Source of the DNA: Donghicola sp036139795
GTDB taxonomy: Bacteria > Pseudomonadota > Alphaproteobacteria > Rhodobacterales > Rhodobacteraceae
Assembly (NCBI GenBank): GCA_036139795.1
Contig: JAYZYX010000265.1
Span: 1 to 10,865, forward strand
Direction of reading: 5' to 3'
DNA: 10,865 bases
Part shown: positions 5,608-10,865 of the stretch, in pieces
Layout of the letters: every line of letters starts with the position of its first letter
How positions within the stretch are numbered: position 1 is the first letter of the stretch
The notes under the pieces: model-generated
Databases searched by the model: none
What the model saw: the letters and a program-made list of their open reading frames with translations, nothing else
What the model was told of the DNA's origin: nothing
Position numbers and translations under genes: made by a program

Positions 5608-5626
5608 CCCCCGCCAATGGCGGGGG
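5602..5626 (-). terminator. Rho-independent terminator after rplP
   Basis: On the minus strand CCCCCGCC, loop ATT and GGCGGGGG form a perfect 8-bp stem (5619-5626 with 5608-5615), followed by TTTTTCTTTGG. It begins about 42 nt after the rplP stop, so it should end the rplB-rplP transcript and protect the oxygenase gene from antisense read-through. Confidence 0.92.
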
Positions 5627-5668
5627 CCTCTCAATTCTTCGAAGTGCGTCACTAGGATCGCAACCCGA

Positions 5669-6082
5669 TTACCCGTCCTCGCGGACCACAACGCGGGTTT
5701 TGATCGGCAGCTTCATCGCAGCAAGGCGCAGAGCCTCTTGTGCGATCGCTTCGTCAACACCGTCGATCTCGAACATGATACGGCCGGGTTTGACCTTTGC
5801 GGTCCAACGGTCAACCGAACCCTTACCTTTACCCATACGAACTTCAATGGGCTTTGCAGTAACGGGTACATCCGGGAAGATACGGATCCAGACGCGACCC
5901 TGACGCTTCATGTGACGGGTCATCGCACGACGCGCAGCTTCGATCTGACGGGCAGTGATACGCTCGGGCTCAACGGCTTTGAGGCCGTAGGTGCCGAAGT
6001 TCAGGTCCGAACCGCCTTTTGCCTGACCGTGGATACGGCCTTTGAACATTTTGCGGAATTTTGTACGCTTAGGCTGAAGCAT
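5669..6082 (-). CDS. rplP: 50S ribosomal protein L16
   Basis: Encodes L16 (137 aa), which lies near the A site and helps position aminoacyl-tRNA. The N-terminus MLQPKRTKFRKMFKGR and the central LTARQIEAARRAMTR-like block (here ITARQIEAARRAMTR, 42-56) are conserved, as is VRMGKGKGSVDRW (81-93). Arg82 aligns with E. coli Arg81, the residue hydroxylated there by the JmjC-type oxygenase YcfD/RoxA. AAAGGAGGG precedes ATG, overlapping the rpsC stop; the gap is 14 nt. It is the last gene of its unit: a terminator follows, and the next gene on the DNA is a convergent oxygenase instead of rpmC. Confidence 0.98.
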   Translation of the reverse strand: MLQPKRTKFRKMFKGRIHGQAKGGSDLNFGTYGLKAVEPERITARQIEAARRAMTRHMKRQGRVWIRIFPDVPVTAKPIEVRMGKGKGSVDRWTAKVKPGRIMFEIDGVDEAIAQEALRLAAMKLPIKTRVVVREDG

Positions 6083-6096
6083 TCTTCATCCCTCCT

Positions 6097-6804
6097 TTAG
6101 CGACGGTTGCCGGCACCACGGGGTGCGGGACCATCCTGGAGTTCCTGAGCCTTACGGTCGCGCGCCTGGGGATCGTGCTCCATGATGTCACCTTTGTAGA
6201 TGAACACCTTGATGCCGATAATCCCGTAGGGGGTCGACGCTTCGGCGGTTGCATAGTCGATGTCGGCGCGCAGGGTGTGCAGGGGCACACGACCTTCACG
6301 GTACCATTCGGTACGCGCGATTTCAGCACCACCCAGACGACCCGCGATATTCACGCGGATACCCCCAGCGCCCATGCGCATGGCGTTCTGAACGGCACGC
6401 TTCAGAGCGCGACGGAACGAAACGCGGCGTTCCAGCTGCTGAGCGATCGACTCGGCAACCAGCTGTGCGTCCAGTTCAGGCTTGCGAACTTCGACGATGT
6501 TCAGGTGCAGTTCGCTGTCGGTCATTGCCGCCAGTTTCTTGCGCAGAACCTCGATGTCAGCACCTTTCTTACCGATGATAACACCGGGGCGTGCGGTGTG
6601 AATGGTCACACGGCACTTCTTGTGCGGACGTTCGATGATCACGCGAGCGATGCCCGCCTGCTTGCACTCATCCTTGATGAACTCACGGATGCGGATGTCT
6701 TCCAGAAGAAGATCACCGTAATCCTTCGAATCTGCGTACCAGCGGCTGTCCCAAGTGCGGTTCACCTGAACGCGCATACCGATGGGGTTAGTTTTATTAC
6801 CCAT
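6097..6804 (-). CDS. rpsC: 30S ribosomal protein S3
   Basis: Encodes S3 (235 aa), at the mRNA entry channel and part of the mRNA helicase centre with S4 and S5. The N-terminus MGNKTNPIGMRVQVNRTWDSRW is typical. A KH domain is marked by the GKKG loop at 78-81 in RPGVIIGKKGADIEVL, and the C-terminal domain contains the GRLGGAEIARTEWYREGRVPLHTLRADIDY signature (155-184). The start overlaps the rplV stop by one base (TAATG) with GAGGAG inside rplV, so translation is probably coupled. The C-terminal tail is Arg/Gly-rich and variable, as is usual. Confidence 0.98.
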   Translation of the reverse strand: MGNKTNPIGMRVQVNRTWDSRWYADSKDYGDLLLEDIRIREFIKDECKQAGIARVIIERPHKKCRVTIHTARPGVIIGKKGADIEVLRKKLAAMTDSELHLNIVEVRKPELDAQLVAESIAQQLERRVSFRRALKRAVQNAMRMGAGGIRVNIAGRLGGAEIARTEWYREGRVPLHTLRADIDYATAEASTPYGIIGIKVFIYKGDIMEHDPQARDRKAQELQDGPAPRGAGNRR

Positions 6805-7184
6805 TAGGCTTGCTCCTCGACCTGGCGGACCTTGATGGTGATTTCCGAGAACGGCTTCATGATCTTGCCAAAGCGACCACGGGCACGGGGACGACCGCGC
6901 TTCATGACCAGGTTCTTACCAACGTAAGCTTCAGCAACAACCAGCTCGTCAACGTCCAGACCATGGTTGTTCTCGGCGTTTGCGATGGCCGACTGAAGGC
7001 ATTTCTTCACGTCGATCGCGACACGCTTGTTCGAGAAAGTCAGGTCGGCCAGAGCCTTTTCAACCGTCTTGCCGCGGATCAGCTGAGCAACGAGGTTCAG
7101 CTTCTGCGGGCTGGTGCGAAGCATGCGCAGTTTTGCCATTGCTTCGTTGTCCGCCACGCGGCGGGGATTCTTTTCCTTACCCAT
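6804..7184 (-). CDS. rplV: 50S ribosomal protein L22
   Basis: Encodes L22 (126 aa), whose long beta-hairpin lines the nascent-peptide tunnel. The globular part holds LRTSPQKLNLVAQLIRGK (22-39); the hairpin is around residues 91-111 and is Arg/Gly-rich (KRGRPRARGRFGKI), with no deletion such as those seen in macrolide-resistant mutants. An inner Met16 is possible, but the upstream MGKEKNPRRVADNEA resembles the N-terminus known from related bacteria and GGAAG lies six nt before the chosen ATG. It is separated by 3 nt from rpsS and overlaps rpsC by one base. Confidence 0.97.
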   Translation of the reverse strand: MGKEKNPRRVADNEAMAKLRMLRTSPQKLNLVAQLIRGKTVEKALADLTFSNKRVAIDVKKCLQSAIANAENNHGLDVDELVVAEAYVGKNLVMKRGRPRARGRFGKIMKPFSEITIKVRQVEEQA

Positions 7185-7187
7185 GGC

Positions 7188-7469
7188 TTACTTCCGCTTC
7201 GCTTTTTTGTCAGCCGCGTGACCGTAGTAGGTACGGGTCGGCGAGTATTCACCGAACTTCTGGCCGATCATTTCTTCAGTGACGGTTACCGGAACGTGCT
7301 TCTGGCCGTTGTACACGCCAAAAGTCAGACCCACGAACTGGGGCAGGATCGTCGAGCGACGCGACCTGATCTTGATAACGTCGTTATTGCGGCCCGAATC
7401 GCGAGCTGCAGCAGCCTTCTTGAGGACGTATGCGTCAACAAAAGGCCCTTTCCATACAGAACGTGCCAT
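7188..7469 (-). CDS. rpsS: 30S ribosomal protein S19
   Basis: Encodes S19 (93 aa), a 30S head protein that forms a complex with S13 and contacts the A-site region. It begins MARSVWKGPFVDAYVLKK, the canonical S19 start, and carries the signature from STILPQFVGLTFGVYNGQ (39-56) to KFGEYSPTRTY (71-81). The C-terminus is basic (ADKKAKRK). It starts only 3 nt after the rplB stop, with AAGGG inside the end of rplB, and ends 3 nt before rplV, so the three genes are tightly coupled. Confidence 0.98.
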   Translation of the reverse strand: MARSVWKGPFVDAYVLKKAAAARDSGRNNDVIKIRSRRSTILPQFVGLTFGVYNGQKHVPVTVTEEMIGQKFGEYSPTRTYYGHAADKKAKRK

Positions 7470-7472
7470 CGA

Positions 7473-8315
7473 TTAGCGGCCCTTCTTCTTCGCGTGACGC
7501 GAACGCAGGATAAGCTTCTGCGACGCCTTGTTGGTGTTGCGGGTGCGCGCACCTTTGGTGGGCTTACCCCAGGGCGTAACAGGGTGACGACCACCCGAGG
7601 TACGACCTTCACCACCACCGTGGGGGTGGTCGATCGGGTTCATAACCACACCACGAACCGAGGGACGAATGCCCTTGTGGCGGTTACGGCCGGCTTTACC
7701 GATGTTCTGGTTGCTGTTGTCGGGGTTCGACACGGCGCCAACAGTTGCCATGCATTCCTGACGTACCATGCGCAGTTCGCCCGACGACAGGCGGATCTGG
7801 GCATAGCCACCGTCACGACCAACAAACTGAGCGTATGCACCTGCTGCGCGGGCGATCTGGCCGCCTTTGCCGGGCTTCAGCTCGATGTTGTGAACGATGG
7901 TACCGATGGGCAGACCCGAGAAGGGCATTGCGTTACCGGGTTTAATGTCGGCTTTCGCCGATGCGATCACCTGATCGCCAACGCTGAGGCGCTGGGGAGC
8001 GATGATGTAGGCCTGTTCGCCATCCTCATAACGGATGAGGGCGATGAACGCGGTACGGTTGGGGTCGTATTCAATACGCTCAACGGTCGCGGCCACGTCG
8101 AATTTACGACGCTTGAAGTCCACGATACGGTAGAGACGCTTTGCCCCGCCGCCCTTGCGGCGCATGGTGATCCGTCCGGTGTTGTTCCGGCCGCCGTTTT
8201 TGGTCAGACCCTCAGTGAGAGCCTTAACCGGGCGACCTTTCCAAAGCTCCGAACGGTCGATCAGAACCAGCCCGCGCGGGCCAGGCGTTGTCGGTTTGTA
8301 CGTCTTGAGTGCCAT
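7473..8315 (-). CDS. rplB: 50S ribosomal protein L2
   Basis: Encodes L2 (280 aa), a highly conserved protein required for subunit association and peptidyl-transferase function. Landmarks: MALKTYKPTTPGPRG start, RRKGGGAKRLYRIVDFKR (52-69), and the invariant MNPIDHPHGGGEGR (225-238) with the histidine associated with peptidyl transfer. The frame is open for 72 codons upstream, but the ATG at 8315 gives the family's normal N-terminus and length, with GGAAG nine nt before it. Unlike the usual arrangement, where rplB follows rplW closely, it is preceded by a 286-nt spacer with a terminator and hairpins, so it probably starts a new transcript. Confidence 0.98.
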   Translation of the reverse strand: MALKTYKPTTPGPRGLVLIDRSELWKGRPVKALTEGLTKNGGRNNTGRITMRRKGGGAKRLYRIVDFKRRKFDVAATVERIEYDPNRTAFIALIRYEDGEQAYIIAPQRLSVGDQVIASAKADIKPGNAMPFSGLPIGTIVHNIELKPGKGGQIARAAGAYAQFVGRDGGYAQIRLSSGELRMVRQECMATVGAVSNPDNSNQNIGKAGRNRHKGIRPSVRGVVMNPIDHPHGGGEGRTSGGRHPVTPWGKPTKGARTRNTNKASQKLILRSRHAKKKGR

Positions 8316-8340
8316 GGTTACTGTCTTCCGTTTGCTTTGT

Positions 8341-8359
8341 GGCCCCCACCATGAGGGCC
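8341..8359 (-). promoter_or_regulatory. rplB-proximal leader hairpin
   Basis: On the minus strand GGCCCTC pairs with GGGGGCC (7 bp, one G-U) around ATGGT. It ends 25 nt before the rplB ATG. No T tract follows. Confidence 0.4.
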
Positions 8360-8371
8360 ATTTCACATAAA

Positions 8372-8403
8372 TCACAGGCCCCAGAACGAATCCGGGGCCG
8401 TGA
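8372..8403 (-). promoter_or_regulatory. Upstream rplB leader hairpin (TTCGT loop)
   Basis: On the minus strand TCAC and GGCCCCGGA pair with TCTGGGGCC and GTGA (13 bp with one G-U and one bulged base), closing a TTCGT loop. The helix is followed by TTTATGTG, too poor in T for a good terminator. It could be a regulatory mRNA structure for the L2 unit or a weak attenuator. Confidence 0.45.
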
Positions 8404-8544
8404 GATTGCAGCGAGGTACCAGAAAAGAATGGGGTCGTCCATAGAGCGGAGCGCAGTTTTACGCCCCCTTGGCGATTCAATCGGATCTGCCTGCCGCAGA
8501 CCCCGCCGGACACCTTGAGCATGACGCACAATCAGCACCCGCGC

Positions 8545-8579
8545 AAAAGAAAAAAGGCCCCTGCGGATGCAGAGGCCTT
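8545..8579 (-). terminator. Rho-independent terminator between rplW and rplB
   Basis: On the minus strand an 11-bp stem (AAGGCCTCTGC with GCAGGGGCCTT, one G-U pair) with loop ATCC is followed by TTTTTTCTTTT. It starts 22 nt after the rplW stop. It is as good as the terminators after rplP and rpmD, and it cuts the S10 gene string into two units unless read-through or antitermination occurs. Confidence 0.93.
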
Positions 8580-8601
8580 CTTTATACGCTGTACGGCTAA
8601 A

Positions 8602-8898
8602 TCAGAGGCCGGTCGAGACGTCGATGGTGTTGCCCTCTTCGAGAGTGACATACGCCTTCTTAACGTCCTTACGACGGCCGTTGATGCCGCGGAAACGCTT
8701 GGTCTTACCCTTGGTGATGGTGGTGTTAACCGCCTTCACCTTAACACCAAACAGAGCCTCAACGGCCTCTTTGATGGTGGGTTTGTTCGCGTCGATCGAC
8801 ACTTCGAACACAACGGCGTTGTTTTCCGACGCCATGGTGGTCTTTTCGGTGATGATCGGCTTACGGATCACATCGTAGTGTGCTGCTTTCGCGCTCAT
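8602..8898 (-). CDS. rplW: 50S ribosomal protein L23
   Basis: Encodes L23 (98 aa), at the exit of the nascent-peptide tunnel and the main docking site for trigger factor and SRP. The N-terminal YDVIRKPIITEKTTM block (8-22) and the VEALFGVKVKAVNT segment (46-59) are characteristic, followed by the KGKTKRFRGINGRRKDVKKAY basic loop and strand. The start overlaps the rplD stop by 4 nt (ATGA) with GGAGG inside rplD, a sign of coupled translation. It is the last gene of the S10-L23 segment: a strong terminator follows 22 nt downstream. Confidence 0.98.
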   Translation of the reverse strand: MSAKAAHYDVIRKPIITEKTTMASENNAVVFEVSIDANKPTIKEAVEALFGVKVKAVNTTITKGKTKRFRGINGRRKDVKKAYVTLEEGNTIDVSTGL

Positions 8899-9509
8899 TT
8901 CAGACGAGCCTCCAGTGCTTCGACACCCGCTTTGGTCAGGACCAGAGTGTCACGCTTCAGGATGTCATAGACGTTCGCGCCGATTGCGGGCAGAGCGTCC
9001 AGACCCTCGATGTTGGCAGCTGCCTTGGCGAAGCCCTCGTTCACGGTCGAGTCGATCAGCAGAGCGCGCTTCCAGCCCAGGTTCTTAACCTGCTTGGCCA
9101 GAGCTGCGGTTTTGCCTTCAACTGCTGCCGAATCAATGATGACCAGCTCACCGGCTTTTGCTTTCGCGCTCAGCGCCAGCATCAGACCCAGTTTGCGGAC
9201 CTTCTTGGGCAGGTCGTGACCGTGGCTACGCGGGGTCGGGCCCTTGTAGATGCCACCTTTGCGGAAGATCGGCGCTTTGCGCGAACCGTGACGAGCACCA
9301 CCGGTACCCTTCTGACGGTAGATCTTCTTGGTCGAGTACGACACTTCCGAGCGGGTCTTCACCTTGTGGGTGCCGGCCTGCGCGTTGTTGCGCTGCCAAC
9401 GAACCACACGGTGCAGGATGTCAGCGCGGGGTTCCAGGCCGAAGATTGCTTCGTCCAGATCCAGAGTGCCGACCGAACCTGCGTCGAGGTTGATCACATC
9501 AAATTTCAT
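8895..9509 (-). CDS. rplD: 50S ribosomal protein L4
   Basis: Encodes L4 (204 aa), whose extended loop lines the exit tunnel opposite L22. The loop (about 45-100) is intact and Arg/Gly-rich, including RQKGTGGARHGSRKAPIFRK (65-84), the site where macrolide-resistance mutations occur in other bacteria. In E. coli L4 represses its own S10 operon through the S10 leader; no comparable leader was identified with confidence here. The start overlaps the rplC stop by 4 nt (ATGA), and the gene overlaps rplW the same way, so L3, L4 and L23 are probably made by coupled translation. Confidence 0.98.
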   Translation of the reverse strand: MKFDVINLDAGSVGTLDLDEAIFGLEPRADILHRVVRWQRNNAQAGTHKVKTRSEVSYSTKKIYRQKGTGGARHGSRKAPIFRKGGIYKGPTPRSHGHDLPKKVRKLGLMLALSAKAKAGELVIIDSAAVEGKTAALAKQVKNLGWKRALLIDSTVNEGFAKAAANIEGLDALPAIGANVYDILKRDTLVLTKAGVEALEARLK

Positions 9510-10231
9510 GCTTCACCCCCTTCCGAAGCTTCTACAGCAGGTGCTGCTTCGGCTGCGGCGGTTTTCAGAGCTGCGGGGAACGGAACACCCTCGGGCATCT
9601 TTTTCTTCACGGCGTCTTTAACGGTGACCCAGCCACCTTTCGAGCCGGGAACAGCGCCCTTCACCATGATCAGACCACGGTCTGCATCGGTGCGGACAAC
9701 TTCCAGGTTCTGCGTGGTAACGCGGACGGCGCCCATGTGGCCTGCCATCTTCTTACCTTTGAAAACCTTGCCCGGACCCTGACACTGACCAGTCGAACCG
9801 TGCGAACGGTGGCTGATCGATACACCGTGCGATGCACGCAGACCGCCGAAGTTGTGACGCTTCATGGCACCGGCAAAGCCTTTACCAATCGAAGTGCCCG
9901 ACACGTCGACTTTCTGGCCAGCGATGAAATGCTCTGCCGAGATTTCTTCGCCAACAGCGATCAGGTTCTCTTCGCTAACGCGGAATTCGCAAACCTTGCG
10001 CTTGGGCGCGACGTTTGCTGCAGCGAAGTGGCCGCGCATAGCCTGGCTGGTGCGTTTTGCTTTCGCGGAACCGGCACCCAGCTGAACGGCAGTGTAGCCA
10101 TCGCGGTCAACGGTACGCTGAGCAACAACCTGCAGGCTGTCCAGCTGAAGAACGGTTACGGGGATCTGCTTGCCGTCTTCCATGAAAAGACGGGTCATGC
10201 CCAGTTTCTTGGCGATAATACCAGAACGCAT
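9506..10231 (-). CDS. rplC: 50S ribosomal protein L3
   Basis: Encodes L3 (241 aa), an early-assembly protein reaching toward the peptidyl-transferase centre. It begins MRSGIIAKKLGMTRLFMEDG and holds the signature around GKGFAGAMKRHNFGG (116-130). Gln151, in GQCQGPGKVFKGKKMAG, aligns with E. coli Gln150, which is methylated by PrmB. It is about 30 residues longer than E. coli L3 because of a C-terminal Ala/Pro/Glu-rich tail (about 216-241), probably disordered. GGGAGG precedes ATG by five nt, overlapping the rpsJ stop region; the gap to rpsJ is 11 nt. Confidence 0.98.
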   Translation of the reverse strand: MRSGIIAKKLGMTRLFMEDGKQIPVTVLQLDSLQVVAQRTVDRDGYTAVQLGAGSAKAKRTSQAMRGHFAAANVAPKRKVCEFRVSEENLIAVGEEISAEHFIAGQKVDVSGTSIGKGFAGAMKRHNFGGLRASHGVSISHRSHGSTGQCQGPGKVFKGKKMAGHMGAVRVTTQNLEVVRTDADRGLIMVKGAVPGSKGGWVTVKDAVKKKMPEGVPFPAALKTAAAEAAPAVEASEGGEA

Positions 10232-10242
10232 CGTCGCCTCCC

Positions 10243-10551
10243 TTATACCTTGATCTCGACGTCAACACCTGCAGCCAGGTCGAGCTTCATCAGAGCATCA
10301 ACGGTCTGCGGGGTCGGATCGACGATGTCGAGAAGACGCTTGTGCGTGCGGATCTCGAACTGGTCACGGGATTTCTTGTTCACGTGGGGACCACGCAGAA
10401 CGGTGAATTTCTCGATCTTGTTCGGCAGCGGGATCGGGCCACGCACTTGTGCGCCCGTACGCTTGGCGGTGTTGACGATTTCCTGAGTGCTGGCATCCAG
10501 CACACGGTAGTCAAACGCCTTCAGCCGAATGCGAATATTTTGGCCTTGCAT
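10243..10551 (-). CDS. rpsJ: 30S ribosomal protein S10 (NusE)
   Basis: Encodes S10 (102 aa), a 30S head protein that also acts as NusE with NusB in transcription antitermination and transcription-translation coupling. The sequence MQGQNIRIRLKAFDYRVLD, AKRTGAQVRGPIPLPNK (29-45) and VDALMKLDLAAGVDVEI (84-100) is nearly identical in pattern to E. coli S10 (103 aa). The ribosome-binding signal is modest (AAAGG nine nt upstream). It is the first gene of the ribosomal series after the tuf spacer, as in many bacteria where tuf precedes rpsJ. Confidence 0.98.
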   Translation of the reverse strand: MQGQNIRIRLKAFDYRVLDASTQEIVNTAKRTGAQVRGPIPLPNKIEKFTVLRGPHVNKKSRDQFEIRTHKRLLDIVDPTPQTVDALMKLDLAAGVDVEIKV

Positions 10552-10642
10552 ATTTAGAAGCCTTTCGCGGCGTTGGAGTTGATAGGAGGAAACGGAGGCT
10601 CATCCCCCGGCCCTCTTCGAACCCGATAGTCTGGGTCGTGCG

Positions 10643-10650
10643 ACTATACA
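10643..10650 (-). promoter_or_regulatory. Candidate -10 element for rpsJ
   Basis: TATAGT on the minus strand matches the -10 consensus at 5/6 and is directly preceded by TG, but no -35 hexamer stands at 16-18 nt: that position is occupied by the hairpin after tuf. It would give a leader of roughly 85 nt. Confidence 0.25.
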
Positions 10651-10652
10651 GA

Positions 10653-10676
10653 GGCGCACCCTTTAGGGGGTGCGCC
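10653..10676 (-). terminator. GC-rich hairpin after tuf, possible terminator
   Basis: GGCGCACCC and GGGTGCGCC form a perfect 9-bp stem, 25 nt after the tuf stop. The following minus-strand bases, TCTGTATAG, are not a T tract, so it may act as a weak terminator, an RNA-stabilising 3' hairpin or a processing site rather than a classical terminator. Confidence 0.4.
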
Positions 10677-10701
10677 GCCGATTTACAAGTGCAAATTCTT
10701 A

Positions 10702-10865
10702 TTAGTCGAGGATTTTCGAGACGACGCCCGAACCAACGGTACGGCCACCCTCACGGATAGCGAAGCGCAGGCCTTCTTCCATCGCGATCGGAGCGATCAG
10801 TTCGACGGTGAAGCGCAGGTTGTCGCCGGGCATAACCATCTCGGTGCCTTCGGGCAGAACGCAGG
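10702..10865 (-). CDS. tuf: Elongation factor Tu, C-terminal end (partial)
   Basis: Only the last 53 codons lie in the window; the gene continues past the right edge. The translated end includes EMVMPGDNLRFTVELIAPIA and EGLRFAIREGGRTVGSGVV, then SKILD, which is the highly conserved domain 3 terminus of EF-Tu, the GTPase that delivers aminoacyl-tRNA to the ribosome. Position upstream of rpsJ fits the usual str-S10 order (rpsL-rpsG-fusA-tuf-rpsJ). Whether this is tufA or a second copy cannot be decided here. Confidence 0.97.
   Translation of the reverse strand, partial: CVLPEGTEMVMPGDNLRFTVELIAPIAMEEGLRFAIREGGRTVGSGVVSKILD

Larger units (their letters stand above)
8316..8544 (-). other. Structured leader / promoter region of the rplB unit
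   Basis: No gene is visible between the rplW terminator and rplB. Two GC-rich hairpins lie near the rplB start (8341-8359 and 8372-8403). A promoter for rplB is expected here because the upstream terminator looks strong, but I could find no well-spaced pair of sigma-70 hexamers. Confidence 0.5.
10552..10701 (-). other. tuf-rpsJ spacer (leader of the S10 unit)
   Basis: This 150-nt spacer has no gene. It contains a GC-rich hairpin near tuf (10653-10676), a -10-like TATAGT, and a 6-bp inverted repeat ATAGTC/GACTAT (10626-10631 and 10642-10647) in what would be the S10 leader. I do not see the multi-hairpin S10 leader of E. coli. Confidence 0.55.

Noticed and set aside
6810..8354. A 514-codon open frame on the plus strand antisense to rplV, rpsS and rplB
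   Set aside because: It lies entirely opposite three unmistakable ribosomal genes and its start of rplB falls inside it; the product has low-complexity, Thr/Val/Arg/His-rich shadow composition and no recognisable domain. Codon bias of highly expressed genes suppresses stops on the antisense strand.
8316..8531. Possible 72-residue N-terminal extension of L2
   Set aside because: L2 is invariant near MALK(T/S)YKP in relatives; the extension would run through two leader hairpins and has no family similarity.
1..10865. CRISPR arrays, insertion sequences, tRNA or rRNA genes
   Set aside because: No regularly spaced repeats, transposase-like frames, target-site duplications around the oxygenase gene, or tRNA-like cloverleafs with conserved TTC arms were seen by eye.

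Overview
The window is the S10-spc ribosomal-protein cluster of an alphaproteobacterium, almost certainly a member of the Rhodobacteraceae/Roseobacter group. That placement rests on overall protein character: an L22 N-terminus of the type MGKEKNPRRVADNEAM, a long zinc-free S14, a fairly high G+C content, and dense Shine-Dalgarno-led gene packing. It is inference from family knowledge and no search was run. All ribosomal genes lie on the minus strand, so transcription runs from high to low coordinates.

In transcription order: the 3' end of an EF-Tu gene (tuf, cut by the window edge); a 150-nt spacer; rpsJ-rplC-rplD-rplW (S10, L3, L4, L23) with ATGA overlaps at rplC/rplD and rplD/rplW; a strong terminator and a 286-nt structured spacer; rplB-rpsS-rplV-rpsC-rplP (L2, S19, L22, S3, L16); another strong terminator; a plus-strand gene for a putative 2-oxoglutarate/Fe(II) oxygenase of the TIGR02466/PF13759 type; a 306-nt divergent intergenic region; then rpmC-rpsQ-rplN-rplX-rplE-rpsN-rpsH-rplF-rplR-rpsE-rpmD (L29, S17, L14, L24, L5, S14, S8, L6, L18, S5, L30). 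A terminator follows rpmD. The leftmost ~335 nt have no convincing gene, but carry inverted repeats and a candidate promoter facing the place where rplO-secY would be expected.

Gene content and order are the classical ones. Every ribosomal protein from S10 to L30 is present, full length and intact. What is unusual is the architecture. A cluster usually drawn as one or two long operons is cut here by factor-independent terminators after rplW, after rplP and after rpmD, and by a GC-rich hairpin after tuf. A non-ribosomal gene in reverse orientation sits exactly between rplP and rpmC. Its terminator and that of rplP face each other as a nested mirror-image structure. The rplB and rpmC segments each start with a structured leader.

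The most interesting object is the oxygenase gene. Ribosomal proteins, including L16 encoded by the adjacent rplP, are known substrates of other 2OG oxygenases in other bacteria, so a role in ribosome modification is a testable but unproven idea. The rest of the window is ordinary, highly conserved translation machinery.
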